Positions 52,540 to 61,083 are shown, counted from the stretch's first letter. The stretch is 64,000 bases of DNA from JAFMIT01 sp044341215 (GCA_044341215.1 JBIISC010000001.1:1-64000), one strand, 5' to 3'. The notes: generated by a model from the letters alone, not told the origin. Numbers and translations: made by a program.

Positions 52540-53756
52540 TGCTCGTGAATGTGATGAATCGGTTTGTATTCTGCTTTCAATCCGCTGTCTGCATCAAACT
52601 TTTCGATTTCTGCACGAGTTATGCCGAGTAAATAGAGCACTGTATCTAGATAGGGAACATTCACCGAAGCATCAGCAGCGTTCTGAACTATTGGTTTGGC
52701 ATTGAATGCGATACCAAGACCAGCGGCGTCGAGCATATCTAAATCATTAGCACCATCACCGATAGCAATTGTGCGAGATAACGGAATACCATGATCTTCA
52801 GCAAACTTCTTTAAGGCAGCAGCTTTACCGGCGCGGTCAACTACTTTTCCCAAGATGCTACCCGTTAATAAACCATCAACCACTTCCAAGGTATTAGCCT
52901 CGACGTGATCTACTTTCAACATCTCACCAAGCGGCTGCACAACCTGAATAAATCCACCTGAGACTAAAGCGATGTGAAAATCTAATGACTTCAACACGCG
53001 ACAAAGCGTCATCGCACCAGGTGTAAGTCGAATTTCTCGAAGTACCTCTTCGAATACGGTATCCGGTAGTCCTTTCAATAAAGCTACGCGCTCTCGCAAA
53101 GACTGCTCGAAATCCAATTCTCCCGCCATAGCCCGCGCAGTTATTCGCTTCACTTCTTCTCCAGCACCAGCTTTATTCGCGAGCAATTCAACAACTTCAT
53201 CTTGGATAACAGTGCTATCTACATCCATTACAACTAGTTGACGACCTCGCCGTCTAAGCCCACCCTCTTGCACAGCTATGTCAAAACCATGAGCTGCAGC
53301 GGCTGCAGCGAGAGTACGACGAAGACCGGCTATTTCTCCCTGTGAAATCTTTAATTCCAATGCTGTAACGGGATAAGAAGCTATACGTTCAATTCGATCA
53401 ATATTTGCACCATTGCTCGCCACAATCTGAGAGATCGTTGCCAGGGCATTGCCATTTAAAGGAGATCCAAGAACTGTGATTACTAGCTGCGCTGGGTGAT
53501 CGTTGTCTTTGCTGCTAGTTACTTCAGAAGATACTTGCATTCCATTTGCGCTGATTGTCTCTCGCACAGAGTCAGCTATTTCTGATGCGTTCACTTCGGG
53601 AGTAATTTCGATGAGTACTGCGAGAGTCAATATCCCTTTTACAACAACCTGCTCTACGTCCAAGATAGTAATTTCTTTCGGTAGAGCCGCGAAAAGTTGA
53701 TAGGTAATACCTGGTTTATCAAAACCGGTGATATTTAGCATTAGAGACTTAGTCAC
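52536..53756 (-). CDS. serB: Phosphoserine phosphatase with N-terminal ACT domains
   Basis: 406-residue enzyme for the last step of serine synthesis. Two ACT-like regions (about residues 1-75 and 85-160) precede the HAD phosphatase domain. The HAD nucleophile is in VVMDVDSTVIQDE (DxDST), with SGGFIQVV, GKAAALKK and the metal Asp motif AIGDGANDLDML. The layout equals mycobacterial SerB2, whose ACT domains bind serine. GTG start with TAGAAT 6 nt upstream on its strand, so leaderless transcription is likely. Divergent from an ABC ATPase gene as in Rv3042c-Rv3041c. Confidence 0.95.
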   Translation of the reverse strand: MTKSLMLNITGFDKPGITYQLFAALPKEITILDVEQVVVKGILTLAVLIEITPEVNASEIADSVRETISANGMQVSSEVTSSKDNDHPAQLVITVLGSPLNGNALATISQIVASNGANIDRIERIASYPVTALELKISQGEIAGLRRTLAAAAAAHGFDIAVQEGGLRRRGRQLVVMDVDSTVIQDEVVELLANKAGAGEEVKRITARAMAGELDFEQSLRERVALLKGLPDTVFEEVLREIRLTPGAMTLCRVLKSLDFHIALVSGGFIQVVQPLGEMLKVDHVEANTLEVVDGLLTGSILGKVVDRAGKAAALKKFAEDHGIPLSRTIAIGDGANDLDMLDAAGLGIAFNAKPIVQNAADASVNVPYLDTVLYLLGITRAEIEKFDADSGLKAEYKPIHHIHEH

Positions 53757-53762
53757 AGGACA

Positions 53763-53768
53763 ATTCTA
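53763..53768 (-). promoter_or_regulatory. -10 box of leaderless promoter for serB
   Basis: On the minus strand TAGAAT, one base from the TATAAT consensus, stands 6 nt before the GTG at 53756. Confidence 0.6.
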
Positions 53769-53788
53769 TCTATCAAAGATTGCCAAAG

Positions 53789-53794
53789 TAGGCT
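53789..53794 (+). promoter_or_regulatory. -10 box of leaderless promoter for the ABC ATPase at 53802
   Basis: TAGGCT is 7 nt before the GTG at 53802. The divergent serB box is 20 bp away. Confidence 0.5.
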
Positions 53795-53801
53795 TACGCG
53801 T

Positions 53802-54596
53802 GTGAATCAAGTTATTGAACTGCTAGATGTGAGTGTATTTCGCAATGGCAAACCAATTCTTGACGATATCTCATGGAAGATAAACAGCGATGAACATTGG
53901 GTAGTGCTCGGCCCAAATGGCGCTGGCAAAACAACTTTGATGCAAATTCTGCAAACAATGATTTTTCCAACAAAAGGGATTGTTGAAATACTTGGAGAGT
54001 ATTTAGGCCTTGTTGATGTTTTTGAACTGCGACCACGAATCGGTTTTTCCTCCGCAAGCTTGATAGATCAGTTCCCTGAAAATGAAAATGTGTTGGATGT
54101 AGTTAAAACATCAGCTTATTCAATGACTGGCACGTGGCGTGAAGATTACGAAAAAGCCGACATAGCTCGCGCTCTAGATTTACTCGAAAAGTGGGGAATT
54201 GAACATCTTGCGAACAGGACTTTCAAAACTCTCTCAGAAGGTGAAAAGAAACGTGTTCTGATTGCACGTGCTCTAATGGCTAATCCTGAATTGCTGTTAC
54301 TAGACGAACCTGCAGCTGGTCTAGATATTGCCGGAAGAGAATCTATGGTCTGGGAATTAGGAAGATTCGCATCGTCTGACACCTCACCGGTCTGTGTTTT
54401 AGTTACTCATCACGTTGAGGAGATTCCAGAAGGTTTTACCCATGTCCTATGTTTGAACGGTGGAAGAATTGTCGCCCAAGGACCCATCAATTCCACCCTG
54501 AATGACGAGAACGTAACAAAAACTTTTGGCCTGAATCTAAAGGTGAGCCAGCAAGATACTTCCCGAGGAACTCGATGGCTGGCGTCTTTGATTTAG
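53802..54596 (+). CDS. Stand-alone ABC transporter ATP-binding protein
   Basis: 264-residue ATPase. Walker A is GPNGAGKTTLMQIL, signature TLSEGEKKRVLIARAL, Walker B LLLLDEPAAGLDIAG and H-loop VTHHVEEIPEGFTH. The signature reads LSEGE instead of LSGGQ, a variation seen in the ModF/YlmA-like subgroup. No permease gene is adjacent, so it may work with a distant permease or have a non-transport role. Same position as Rv3041c beside serB2. Confidence 0.88.
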   Translation: MNQVIELLDVSVFRNGKPILDDISWKINSDEHWVVLGPNGAGKTTLMQILQTMIFPTKGIVEILGEYLGLVDVFELRPRIGFSSASLIDQFPENENVLDVVKTSAYSMTGTWREDYEKADIARALDLLEKWGIEHLANRTFKTLSEGEKKRVLIARALMANPELLLLDEPAAGLDIAGRESMVWELGRFASSDTSPVCVLVTHHVEEIPEGFTHVLCLNGGRIVAQGPINSTLNDENVTKTFGLNLKVSQQDTSRGTRWLASLI

Positions 54597-54651
54597 AGTT
54601 GGTTCAGCGTGGCAACTAACTCTTTGACAAATACGTGGTTAGAAACACCCA

Positions 54652-55188
54652 ATGAGCGTCGAATTAAATAGTCAACCGCAATGGTTATCCTCACAAGAGC
54701 TCGGTGATATCCGTGGGAAATTGCCGATTCTTTATGTGAACGTTGTTCCAGTTCGGATCGATAACACAGGTAAAATTTCACATGTAGGACTTCTGCTAAC
54801 TGTTTCACCCGATGGAACTATCACCCGTTCAATAGTCGGGGGAAGAGTTTTGCATGGCGAGCTAATAAGAGATGCAATAAGTAGACATATTCTCAAAGAC
54901 TTAGGCCCAGTCGCTTTTCCGCGAATTCCGGTCTCGCTGCAACCATTTGATGTCATCGAATATTTCCCCGATAAAAATGTAACTGGGTATCAAGACCCTC
55001 GGCAGCATGCCGTTGCGCTGAGTTATGTTGTTGCTGTGACCGGAGAATGTCAGCCATCGCAAGACGCCCTTGATCTAGTTTGGTTGAGCGTTGAAGAAGC
55101 GTCCAGTGAAAAGGTTCGTAGTGAGATGTATGGCGGACAAGATCGGGTAGTGCGTTCAGCTTTAGCTCACGCTGGCTGTCTGCTTTAA
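54652..55188 (+). CDS. DUF4916 / Nudix-fold protein with degenerate Nudix box
   Basis: 178-residue protein of the actinobacterial DUF4916 (Nudix-like) family. The Nudix box region at about residues 63-86 reads GGRVLHGELIRDAISRHILK then DLGP. The G-x5-E-x7-R framework is kept, but the metal-binding REUxEE acids are His, Lys and Asp in place of E, E and E. Catalysis by the usual Nudix mechanism is therefore doubtful. Rv3040c occupies the same place downstream of Rv3041c. ATG start; TAGAAA stands 6 nt upstream, a weak leaderless signal. It is followed 2 nt later by ung. Confidence 0.75.
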   Translation: MSVELNSQPQWLSSQELGDIRGKLPILYVNVVPVRIDNTGKISHVGLLLTVSPDGTITRSIVGGRVLHGELIRDAISRHILKDLGPVAFPRIPVSLQPFDVIEYFPDKNVTGYQDPRQHAVALSYVVAVTGECQPSQDALDLVWLSVEEASSEKVRSEMYGGQDRVVRSALAHAGCLL

Positions 55189-55190
55189 CC

Positions 55191-55877
55191 ATGTTACGAA
55201 CCTGGTTGAGCGTCATCCATCCCTCATGGCAGCCTTTTATCGATACGCAACTAACTAATCTCAATGAGATAGTCGAACAAGCGAGCAGAATTTCTCCAGA
55301 AACAGAGATACTGCCTGCGGCTGAGCAAGTTTTGAGATGTTTAAGCATGCCATTAACTGACGTTAAGGTTTTGATTGTTGGGCAAGATCCATATCCAAAC
55401 GCACAACATGCTTGCGGATTGGCGTTCGCAGTTGGAAGTAACGCTGTTCTAATGCCAAAGAGTTTGAAAAATATTCAAATTGAATTGGTTTCAGATTTGG
55501 GATGCCCAAATAAAGATAACATGGAATTGGTTGCTTGGCATGAGCAAGGGGTTATGTTGCTTAATCGTGTTCTAACTGTAAACATAGGCAAAACCAATAG
55601 TCATTCGGACATTGGTTGGCAGGAATTTACACTTGAGCTTATAAGGTACATAGATACAAATAGGCAAGTGGTGGCAATACTTTGGGGAAACTCAGCAATC
55701 AGCGTTGAGAAGAATTTAGTGAATGCGCGGATTGTTAAGTCTGCCCACCCAAGTCCTCTATCTGCTTTCAGAGGATTCTTCGGAAGCAAGCCATTTAGTA
55801 AAACAAATGATCTCCTAATGGAATTGGATATAGCTCCTATTGATTGGTGTAGCGCAATGGGAGTAATTCGCGAGTAA
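55191..55877 (+). CDS. ung: Uracil-DNA glycosylase, family 1
   Basis: 228-residue base-excision repair enzyme removing uracil from DNA. The water-activating loop is VLIVGQDPYPNAQHACGLAFAV (catalytic Asp in GQDPYP). VMLLNRVLTVN and ILWGNSA follow, and the leucine intercalation loop is AHPSPLSAFRGFFG. ATG start 2 nt after the Nudix-like gene. Confidence 0.95.
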   Translation: MLRTWLSVIHPSWQPFIDTQLTNLNEIVEQASRISPETEILPAAEQVLRCLSMPLTDVKVLIVGQDPYPNAQHACGLAFAVGSNAVLMPKSLKNIQIELVSDLGCPNKDNMELVAWHEQGVMLLNRVLTVNIGKTNSHSDIGWQEFTLELIRYIDTNRQVVAILWGNSAISVEKNLVNARIVKSAHPSPLSAFRGFFGSKPFSKTNDLLMELDIAPIDWCSAMGVIRE

Positions 55878-55933
55878 GGGCCAGCGCGTAAAGACGTTTT
55901 AAGATTTCCACATTGGACTTCGCTAGTAATTCT

Positions 55934-56776
55934 TTAACGCATAAACAACGCGGTGAGTCTTCTTGTTGTTATAAACAATCCTGCACCAATCATGACCAAG
56001 AAATATGCAACTGGCCCAAAAAGGTGTGATGAGACATTTCCTAACATTAAATCGCGAACCAAGTTCACAGCTTGGGATAAAGGCAAATAATTAACTATGT
56101 TTTGTAGCCACTGTGGAAAGACGCTAACTGGATAAAACGTTCCTGAGAAAAGAAACATCGGTAACAGTGCAAAGCTAATCCAATTCATTTGGGCAAAGGA
56201 TTCCAGATACGAAGTGACAGCCATACCAACTGCCGCGAATCCAAATGCAACCAAAAGAGCCGCCGGTATTGCAAATATCGCGAACGGGCTAACCACAAGT
56301 CCGAGAGGGATGCTGATACACATGAAACCTATTGCGTAGACCAGTCCTCGCAAAAGTGCCCACGCCATTTCCCCAAGTGCTAGATCTAGAGGCCCCATGG
56401 AAGTAGCCAAGGTGGCCTGATATTGCTTGCCAAAATGCATTCTAAAAAAAACATTCCAGGTTGAATCGTAGATAGCGCCATTCATGGCACTTGTTGCCAG
56501 CAGGGCTGGCGCAATGTAGGCGGCATACGAAACCGGTTGGCCTACTCCATCTGTAACTCCACCAATCAATTGACCAACACCGAAGCCAAAGGACAATAGA
56601 TAAAAAACTGGTTCGACAAAGCCCGAAAGAATTACAAACCAGTTAGATGACTTCATCGCAAAATAGCCGCGCTGCACTATGACTCGAGAGCGGCCAGAAT
56701 AGATTCCAGAACCAGCTTTATTGGTTCGACGTTCAGCAATCGCCACAGCGGAATCCATAATTACATTGGTAAGCAT
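55934..56776 (-). CDS. ABC-2 type permease (second subunit)
   Basis: 280-residue membrane protein with six predicted helices. MKSSNWFVILSGFVEPVFYLLSFGFGVG and MNWISFALLPMFLFSGTFYPVSVFPQWLQ show the ABC-2 (DrrB/NodJ-like) export permease layout, including the FLFSGTFYP segment. Same length as the next gene, with which it overlaps by 1 nt; the pair probably forms a heterodimeric channel. Last gene of a three-gene minus operon; substrate unknown. Confidence 0.86.
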   Translation of the reverse strand: MLTNVIMDSAVAIAERRTNKAGSGIYSGRSRVIVQRGYFAMKSSNWFVILSGFVEPVFYLLSFGFGVGQLIGGVTDGVGQPVSYAAYIAPALLATSAMNGAIYDSTWNVFFRMHFGKQYQATLATSMGPLDLALGEMAWALLRGLVYAIGFMCISIPLGLVVSPFAIFAIPAALLVAFGFAAVGMAVTSYLESFAQMNWISFALLPMFLFSGTFYPVSVFPQWLQNIVNYLPLSQAVNLVRDLMLGNVSSHLFGPVAYFLVMIGAGLFITTRRLTALFMR

Positions 56777-57618
56777 TAGGCGGCCAAACGTGCGGTAATT
56801 TTTCGAGCTCCGAAATAAGCACCAATAAGAAACAGAAGAGTTAAATAACCGAAATGCATAAGCATTGTTGCCGCGCCCATGTTGGTTCCATATGTGAACT
56901 GTCTACCAATTTCCGTTGCATGCCAAAGAGGCGAGATCCAACCAACTACTTGCAATCCAATTGGCATCAATTCCAGCGGGTAAAAAGTTCCTGAAAACAA
57001 AAACATTGGTGCGATTACGAATCTTCCTATTAATGCGAAATAGCCATCATCGTCTTTAACATAGGCTGCCACTGCAAGCATCAAGGATGCAAATGCCGTC
57101 CCAGCAAAAATGGCAGAAGGGACCAGCGTGAAGATTGACACAAAGTCAACCACCCCAGCAATCAATAAAACCAGCCAGTATAGAATTACCGAGAATACAG
57201 TTCTAGCAAATGCAGCTATTTGCACGCCATGTGTAATTTGTTTACCAGTTATTGCGGTGGCATTCATTGCATAAAAATATTTTTCCCAGATAAATCCAGC
57301 AAGTACCGGAAAGGTCACTTCATCCATACCGCTCTGGATTGCAGCGCTAGCGAGCAAGGCAGGAGCTAAGAACAATAAATACGACACACCATTGACTCCT
57401 TGGCTGCCAACGTTGGCATCAACCAAAGCGCCTATTCCCAGTCCTATTGAAACTAGATAGAGAACAGGATTTCCCAATCCAAAGGCCAAAATCGCTGTCC
57501 ACCATTTAAACATGTGTCTTATTCGGTACTCAGCTACAAAAAACGCACCCCATCTAGCAACGTTTTGCACATCAACCAGTTTCAGCGCGCCAACTCTTGG
57601 AGTTTGATCAATACTCAC
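56776..57618 (-). CDS. ABC-2 type permease (first subunit)
   Basis: 280-residue permease with six predicted helices. Features include MFKWWTAILAFGLGNPVLYLVSIGLGIG, the loop NAMNATAITGKQ-type before the third helix, and PMFLFSGTFYPLELMPIGLQVVGWISPLWHA. The FLFSGTFYP core is shared with its partner, though overall sequences differ clearly, which suggests an old duplication. Overlaps the ATPase gene by 4 nt. Confidence 0.86.
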   Translation of the reverse strand: MSIDQTPRVGALKLVDVQNVARWGAFFVAEYRIRHMFKWWTAILAFGLGNPVLYLVSIGLGIGALVDANVGSQGVNGVSYLLFLAPALLASAAIQSGMDEVTFPVLAGFIWEKYFYAMNATAITGKQITHGVQIAAFARTVFSVILYWLVLLIAGVVDFVSIFTLVPSAIFAGTAFASLMLAVAAYVKDDDGYFALIGRFVIAPMFLFSGTFYPLELMPIGLQVVGWISPLWHATEIGRQFTYGTNMGAATMLMHFGYLTLLFLIGAYFGARKITARLAA

Positions 57619-58544
57619 TCGACCAAACTCCGGCCTGTTAGACGCAAAAAGACGTCTTCTAGTGAACTTCTTCTAACCAATGAGGTCACTGGATGTAGTC
57701 CCATAGAAATTATTTTTGCTAATTCCGCCTCGCCATCTTGTGAGTAAATCAAAATCCTGTCGGGCAAGATTTCGATTCTCTCTCCGAGAACTTTTATCTG
57801 TTGTGAAATGTCGGCATTCTTGTCTGAACCGAAGCGCACTTCCAGAACTTCCTTTGAACTGTATTGCTTTATCAATTCTGACGGACTGCCTTGGGCCATA
57901 ATCTTTCCGTTGTCCATCACGATTAGTCGATCGCATAATTGTTCCGCTTCATCCATGTAATGCGTAGTTATGACAAGGGTTACACCCTGTTCCTTTAAAC
58001 GGAAAAGTCGATCCCACAAAATGTGGCGGGCCTGCGGATCTAATCCTGTTGTTGGTTCATCTAGAAGGAAAATCTCTGGTTCATTCATTAGCCCCCGAGC
58101 GATGGTTAGTCGTCTTTTCATTCCACCACTTAGAGAATCAGTTTTCGCATTTCGTTTCTCTTGTAATTGAGCAAAATCCAAGAGTTCTTCAATCTTTTTT
58201 TCAATGTACTTTCGGCTTAAACCAAAGTACCGACCGTAGATATATAGATTTTCGTAAACTTTGAGTTCAGTATCCAGATTGTCCGTTTGTGGTACTACAC
58301 CAAGATAAGCACGAATTGTTGGACCGAATTTGTTTGGGTCCATGCCCAAAATCTCTAAATCTCCACTAGTTCTTTCCAAGGTTGAAGCAATCATCCGCAT
58401 TGTGGTTGATTTGCCCGCTCCATTTGGCCCGAGCAACCCAAAAGATTCACCTTTAGTAACTTGAAAATCAATGCCGTCAACTGCAACGAAATCACCATAT
58501 AGCTTGGTCAAAGATGAGGCTCTAATAAGTACTTCATCTGCCAC
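57615..58544 (-). CDS. Daunorubicin-resistance-type ABC ATPase
   Basis: 309-residue ATPase of the DrrA/NodI class. Walker A GPNGAGKSTTMRMIA, signature LSGGMKRRLTIARGL, Walker B FLLDEPTTGLDPQAR and H-loop TTHYMDEAEQLCDR are all present. The C-terminal 90 residues form the extra DrrA-type domain. The family exports drugs, lipids or polysaccharides; nothing here fixes the substrate. GTG start with no clear ribosome site; CAGATT on its strand is a loose -10 candidate. A tRNA-Leu gene lies just upstream on the same strand, separated by a hairpin. Confidence 0.9.
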   Translation of the reverse strand: MADEVLIRASSLTKLYGDFVAVDGIDFQVTKGESFGLLGPNGAGKSTTMRMIASTLERTSGDLEILGMDPNKFGPTIRAYLGVVPQTDNLDTELKVYENLYIYGRYFGLSRKYIEKKIEELLDFAQLQEKRNAKTDSLSGGMKRRLTIARGLMNEPEIFLLDEPTTGLDPQARHILWDRLFRLKEQGVTLVITTHYMDEAEQLCDRLIVMDNGKIMAQGSPSELIKQYSSKEVLEVRFGSDKNADISQQIKVLGERIEILPDRILIYSQDGEAELAKIISMGLHPVTSLVRRSSLEDVFLRLTGRSLVE

Positions 58545-58584
58545 GGCTGGGACTCACAATCTGTTGAAATTACCTACACAAGAG

Positions 58585-58610
58585 TAGAACCCGCCGTTAA
58601 GCGGGTTCTA
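58585..58610 (-). terminator. Hairpin after tRNA-Leu(GAG)
   Basis: A perfect 10-bp stem joins 58585-58594 to 58601-58610 (TAGAACCCGC) with a 6-nt loop, starting 3 nt past the tRNA on its strand. The following U-tract is poor, so it may be a weak terminator or a processing signal. Confidence 0.55.
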
Positions 58611-58613
58611 ACG

Positions 58614-58697
58614 TGTCCGAAAGGGGACTTGAACCCCTAACCCCTTGCGAGGACTAGCACCTCAAGCTAGCGCGTCTGCCTATTCCGCCACCCGGAC
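58614..58697 (-). tRNA. tRNA-Leu (anticodon GAG)
   Basis: 84-nt class II tRNA read on the minus strand. Acceptor GTCCGGG pairs with TTCGGAC (two G-U). The anticodon arm CTAGC-TTGAGGT-GCTAG gives anticodon GAG, decoding CUC/CUU. The variable arm is long and the T loop is GGGGTTCAAGTCCCC. The 3' CCA is not encoded, unlike the other tRNA-Leu of this window. Confidence 0.95.
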
Positions 58698-58758
58698 TCG
58701 AGCGGCGAACTTTACCAATGCTGAGGATGAACCTTCGCCATACTGGCAGACTAAACCT

Positions 58759-60078
58759 ATGACCCTAAATACCCCTACCGCGGATATTGATCAAGAAGTT
58801 GTGCAGATCACTCAAGAGTTGATTCAAATTGACTCAACCAACTTTGGTGACGGGAGCGGTCCTGGTGAGGCAGCAGTGGCTGAGTATGTGGAATCTAAAC
58901 TAAAAGAGCTAGGAATTGATTGCGAGAGGTTCACAACAACTTCAGGAAAACGACAAGGTGTCTTTGCTCGAGTTGAAGGTTCTGATCCCACAGCAGAAGC
59001 TTTGCTTGTTCATGGGCATCTTGATGTGGTACCTGCAGTTGGAGATTGGCAACATGATCCTTTCGGCGGTGAAATTCACGACGGCATGGTTTGGGGACGC
59101 GGCGCGGTAGATATGAAAGACGGCAACGCAATTTTGTTGTCAACAGTAAGAGCTTGGAAGGCTGCTGGGATCAAGCCCCGTAGAAATATAAATTTGCTTT
59201 TTCTCCCAGATGAAGAAGCTGGCGGTAAACATGGAGCTCACTGGTTAGTTGAAAATCGCAAAGATATGTTCCAAAACGTTTCCGAAGCAGTGGGAGAGGT
59301 TGGTGGCTTCTCCTTAGAAGTTAACAAAGAGTTGCGACTGTATTTTATCGAAACCGCGGAAAAAGGCATTCGATGGATGAAGCTGACTGCCGAAGGGCAA
59401 GCAGGACATGGATCGATGCTAAATAGAAACAATGCCGTCACAGAACTTGCAAAAACTCTAACCCGAATTGGTCAATTCGACTGGCCAGTTCGACTGACAA
59501 AAACCAATGAAGCTTTGGTGCGTGAACTTTCAGAAGCTTTCAAAATTGATTTGGATCCAACGGATGTGCCGAGCATTATCAAAGTTCTTGGACCTATGGC
59601 TCGACTTATTGGCGCAACTTTTCAAAACTCTGCTCAACCGACGATGTTGGAGGCAGGATACAAAGTGAACGTCATACCGCAATTTGCAACAGCACAAATA
59701 GACGGCAGAGTGCTACCAGGCTTCGAGGACGAATTCGATGCACAAATAGATGAATTACTTGGTCCAAACATAACCCGCACCGATTCAATTCGAGATATCG
59801 CAATGGAAACACCGTTCGATGGACCGACGGTTGATGCAATGGCAGCAGCATTGCGATCAGAAGATGATAAAGCTCATGCTGTGCCATATGTCTTAAGCGG
59901 TGGCACGGACGCAAAGGCATTCGCAAGATTAGATATCCGGTGTTACGGGTTCATTCCGCTGCAACTCCCACCAGCTTTAGATTTTGCATCTTTATTCCAT
60001 GGAGTTGACGAACGCGTCCCAATCGATTCTCTGCGATTTGGTGCACGAGTTATGGATCGTTTTCTTAAAAATGCTTAG
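58759..60078 (+). CDS. M20-family metallopeptidase (DapE/ArgE-like)
   Basis: 439-residue dizinc peptidase. Metal ligands fall in VHGHLDVVPAVGDWQHDPF, WGRGAVDMKDG (bridging Asp) and LPDEEAGG (catalytic Glu plus ligand Glu), with a distal LSGGTDAKAFAR block and a final FHGVDERVP His. The lid/dimer domain includes AGHGSMLNRNNAV. It is close to actinobacterial Rv2141c-type peptidases of the M20 family, whose substrate is not firmly known. An open frame runs upstream to 58645 inside the tRNA gene; ATG 58759 is the credible start. Its stop overlaps the convergent reductase stop. Confidence 0.88.
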   Translation: MTLNTPTADIDQEVVQITQELIQIDSTNFGDGSGPGEAAVAEYVESKLKELGIDCERFTTTSGKRQGVFARVEGSDPTAEALLVHGHLDVVPAVGDWQHDPFGGEIHDGMVWGRGAVDMKDGNAILLSTVRAWKAAGIKPRRNINLLFLPDEEAGGKHGAHWLVENRKDMFQNVSEAVGEVGGFSLEVNKELRLYFIETAEKGIRWMKLTAEGQAGHGSMLNRNNAVTELAKTLTRIGQFDWPVRLTKTNEALVRELSEAFKIDLDPTDVPSIIKVLGPMARLIGATFQNSAQPTMLEAGYKVNVIPQFATAQIDGRVLPGFEDEFDAQIDELLGPNITRTDSIRDIAMETPFDGPTVDAMAAALRSEDDKAHAVPYVLSGGTDAKAFARLDIRCYGFIPLQLPPALDFASLFHGVDERVPIDSLRFGARVMDRFLKNA

Positions 60079-61016
60079 TGGTTTTGCGAAACTTCATTTA
60101 AAGCGGCGTAAATTTGCTCTGGCAACTCTGAATTGAGCGCGTGCAAGATTGTGCGCAATTGGGCTGCGTTACGTGCTCCCGTTATCGCAGAGGTTACGCC
60201 TGGGTTTTGCAAGACCCATAGAAGTGCCAACTCCAACGACGTGCAACCCAATCCACTGGCAGCCGTTGATAACGCTTCGACAGTCTTTTGGTTTGAGTCG
60301 GTGAGCATCGAGCGAACGAATTGTCCTAAGTGCGGGGAAGCTGCTCGGCTGTCTGCTGGAATACTGTTTCGATATTTGCCCGTTAAAACGCCACGACCAA
60401 GTGGTGACCAAGCAAAGAATCCTAATTTTAGGTGGGCGAGAGCATTGAAAATTTCTGATTCTGGATCACGCTTTATTAGCGAATATTCATTCTGCGTACC
60501 TATGAAGCGACTACTAGAAATTTTTTCAGACAAATACGTGATCTGCCAAGCTGAAAAATTTGAGACCGCAACATATCGCGCCTTATTTGAATCGAGAATA
60601 TGTAAAACGTTCTCAGCTACTGCATCTAATGGGGTCTGGATGTCATGCGCATGGAGAAAGTAGATATCGACAAAATCTAGGTTCAAACGCTCTAGGGATG
60701 AATCTAGAGCTTTAGATAAATAGATATGTGTATTGTTGATTGATCTTTCCGCGTTACGGATACGTCCGCCTTTAGTCGCTATGACCAAGTCTTGCCGATT
60801 GATCAGATCATTTTCAGCTATGAATTGCCCAAGTAGTTTTTCAGAATTCCCATCAGAGTAAACGTCAGCGGTGTCGATGTATGTACCGCCGTCTTGTACA
60901 AATAAATCAAATTGCTCGCGGGCTTCATATTCATCGGTATCCCGACCCCAGGTCATGGTTCCTAAACCAATTTCGCTGATTTCTAGCCCGCAATTTGCAA
61001 TCACTCGTGATTTCAC
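60075..61016 (-). CDS. Aldo/keto reductase
   Basis: 313-residue (alpha/beta)8 barrel NADPH-dependent oxidoreductase. The catalytic tetrad is visible: Asp and Tyr in YIDTADVYSDGNSEKLLG, Lys in VIATKGGRI and His in DIYFLHAHD. AWSPLGRGVLTGKYR and the C-terminal ITGARNAAQL coenzyme loop fit the YajO/Tas-like group. Substrate unknown. GTG start with TAGGCT exactly 6 nt upstream on its strand, suggesting leaderless transcription. Confidence 0.9.
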   Translation of the reverse strand: MKSRVIANCGLEISEIGLGTMTWGRDTDEYEAREQFDLFVQDGGTYIDTADVYSDGNSEKLLGQFIAENDLINRQDLVIATKGGRIRNAERSINNTHIYLSKALDSSLERLNLDFVDIYFLHAHDIQTPLDAVAENVLHILDSNKARYVAVSNFSAWQITYLSEKISSSRFIGTQNEYSLIKRDPESEIFNALAHLKLGFFAWSPLGRGVLTGKYRNSIPADSRAASPHLGQFVRSMLTDSNQKTVEALSTAASGLGCTSLELALLWVLQNPGVTSAITGARNAAQLRTILHALNSELPEQIYAALNEVSQNH

Positions 61017-61022
61017 AGTGAC

Positions 61023-61028
61023 AGCCTA
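61023..61028 (-). promoter_or_regulatory. -10 box of leaderless promoter for the aldo/keto reductase
   Basis: On the minus strand TAGGCT stands 6 nt before the GTG at 61016. Confidence 0.55.
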
Positions 61029-61071
61029 GGGATGTGTGCGGGATAAGTTAGGTAGGCTCCCAAATACTGAC

Positions 61072-61077
61072 TAGATT
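61072..61077 (+). promoter_or_regulatory. -10 box of leaderless promoter for uppP
   Basis: TAGATT stands 6 nt before the GTG at 61084. The 67-bp region also serves the divergent aldo/keto reductase. Confidence 0.55.
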
Positions 61078-61083
61078 TGGCAG

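Noticed and set aside
54624..54629. Perfect TTGACA before the Nudix-like gene
   Set aside because: Only 10 nt separate it from the nearest -10-like TAGAAA, too short for a normal sigma-70-type promoter.
58645..58758. Upstream extension of the M20 peptidase
   Set aside because: It would be translated from inside the tRNA-Leu gene; the conserved protein starts at ATG 58759.
60133..60663. 176-residue open frame on the plus strand
   Set aside because: It lies wholly antisense to the aldo/keto reductase, has no recognisable domain and no ribosome site; a codon-structure shadow.
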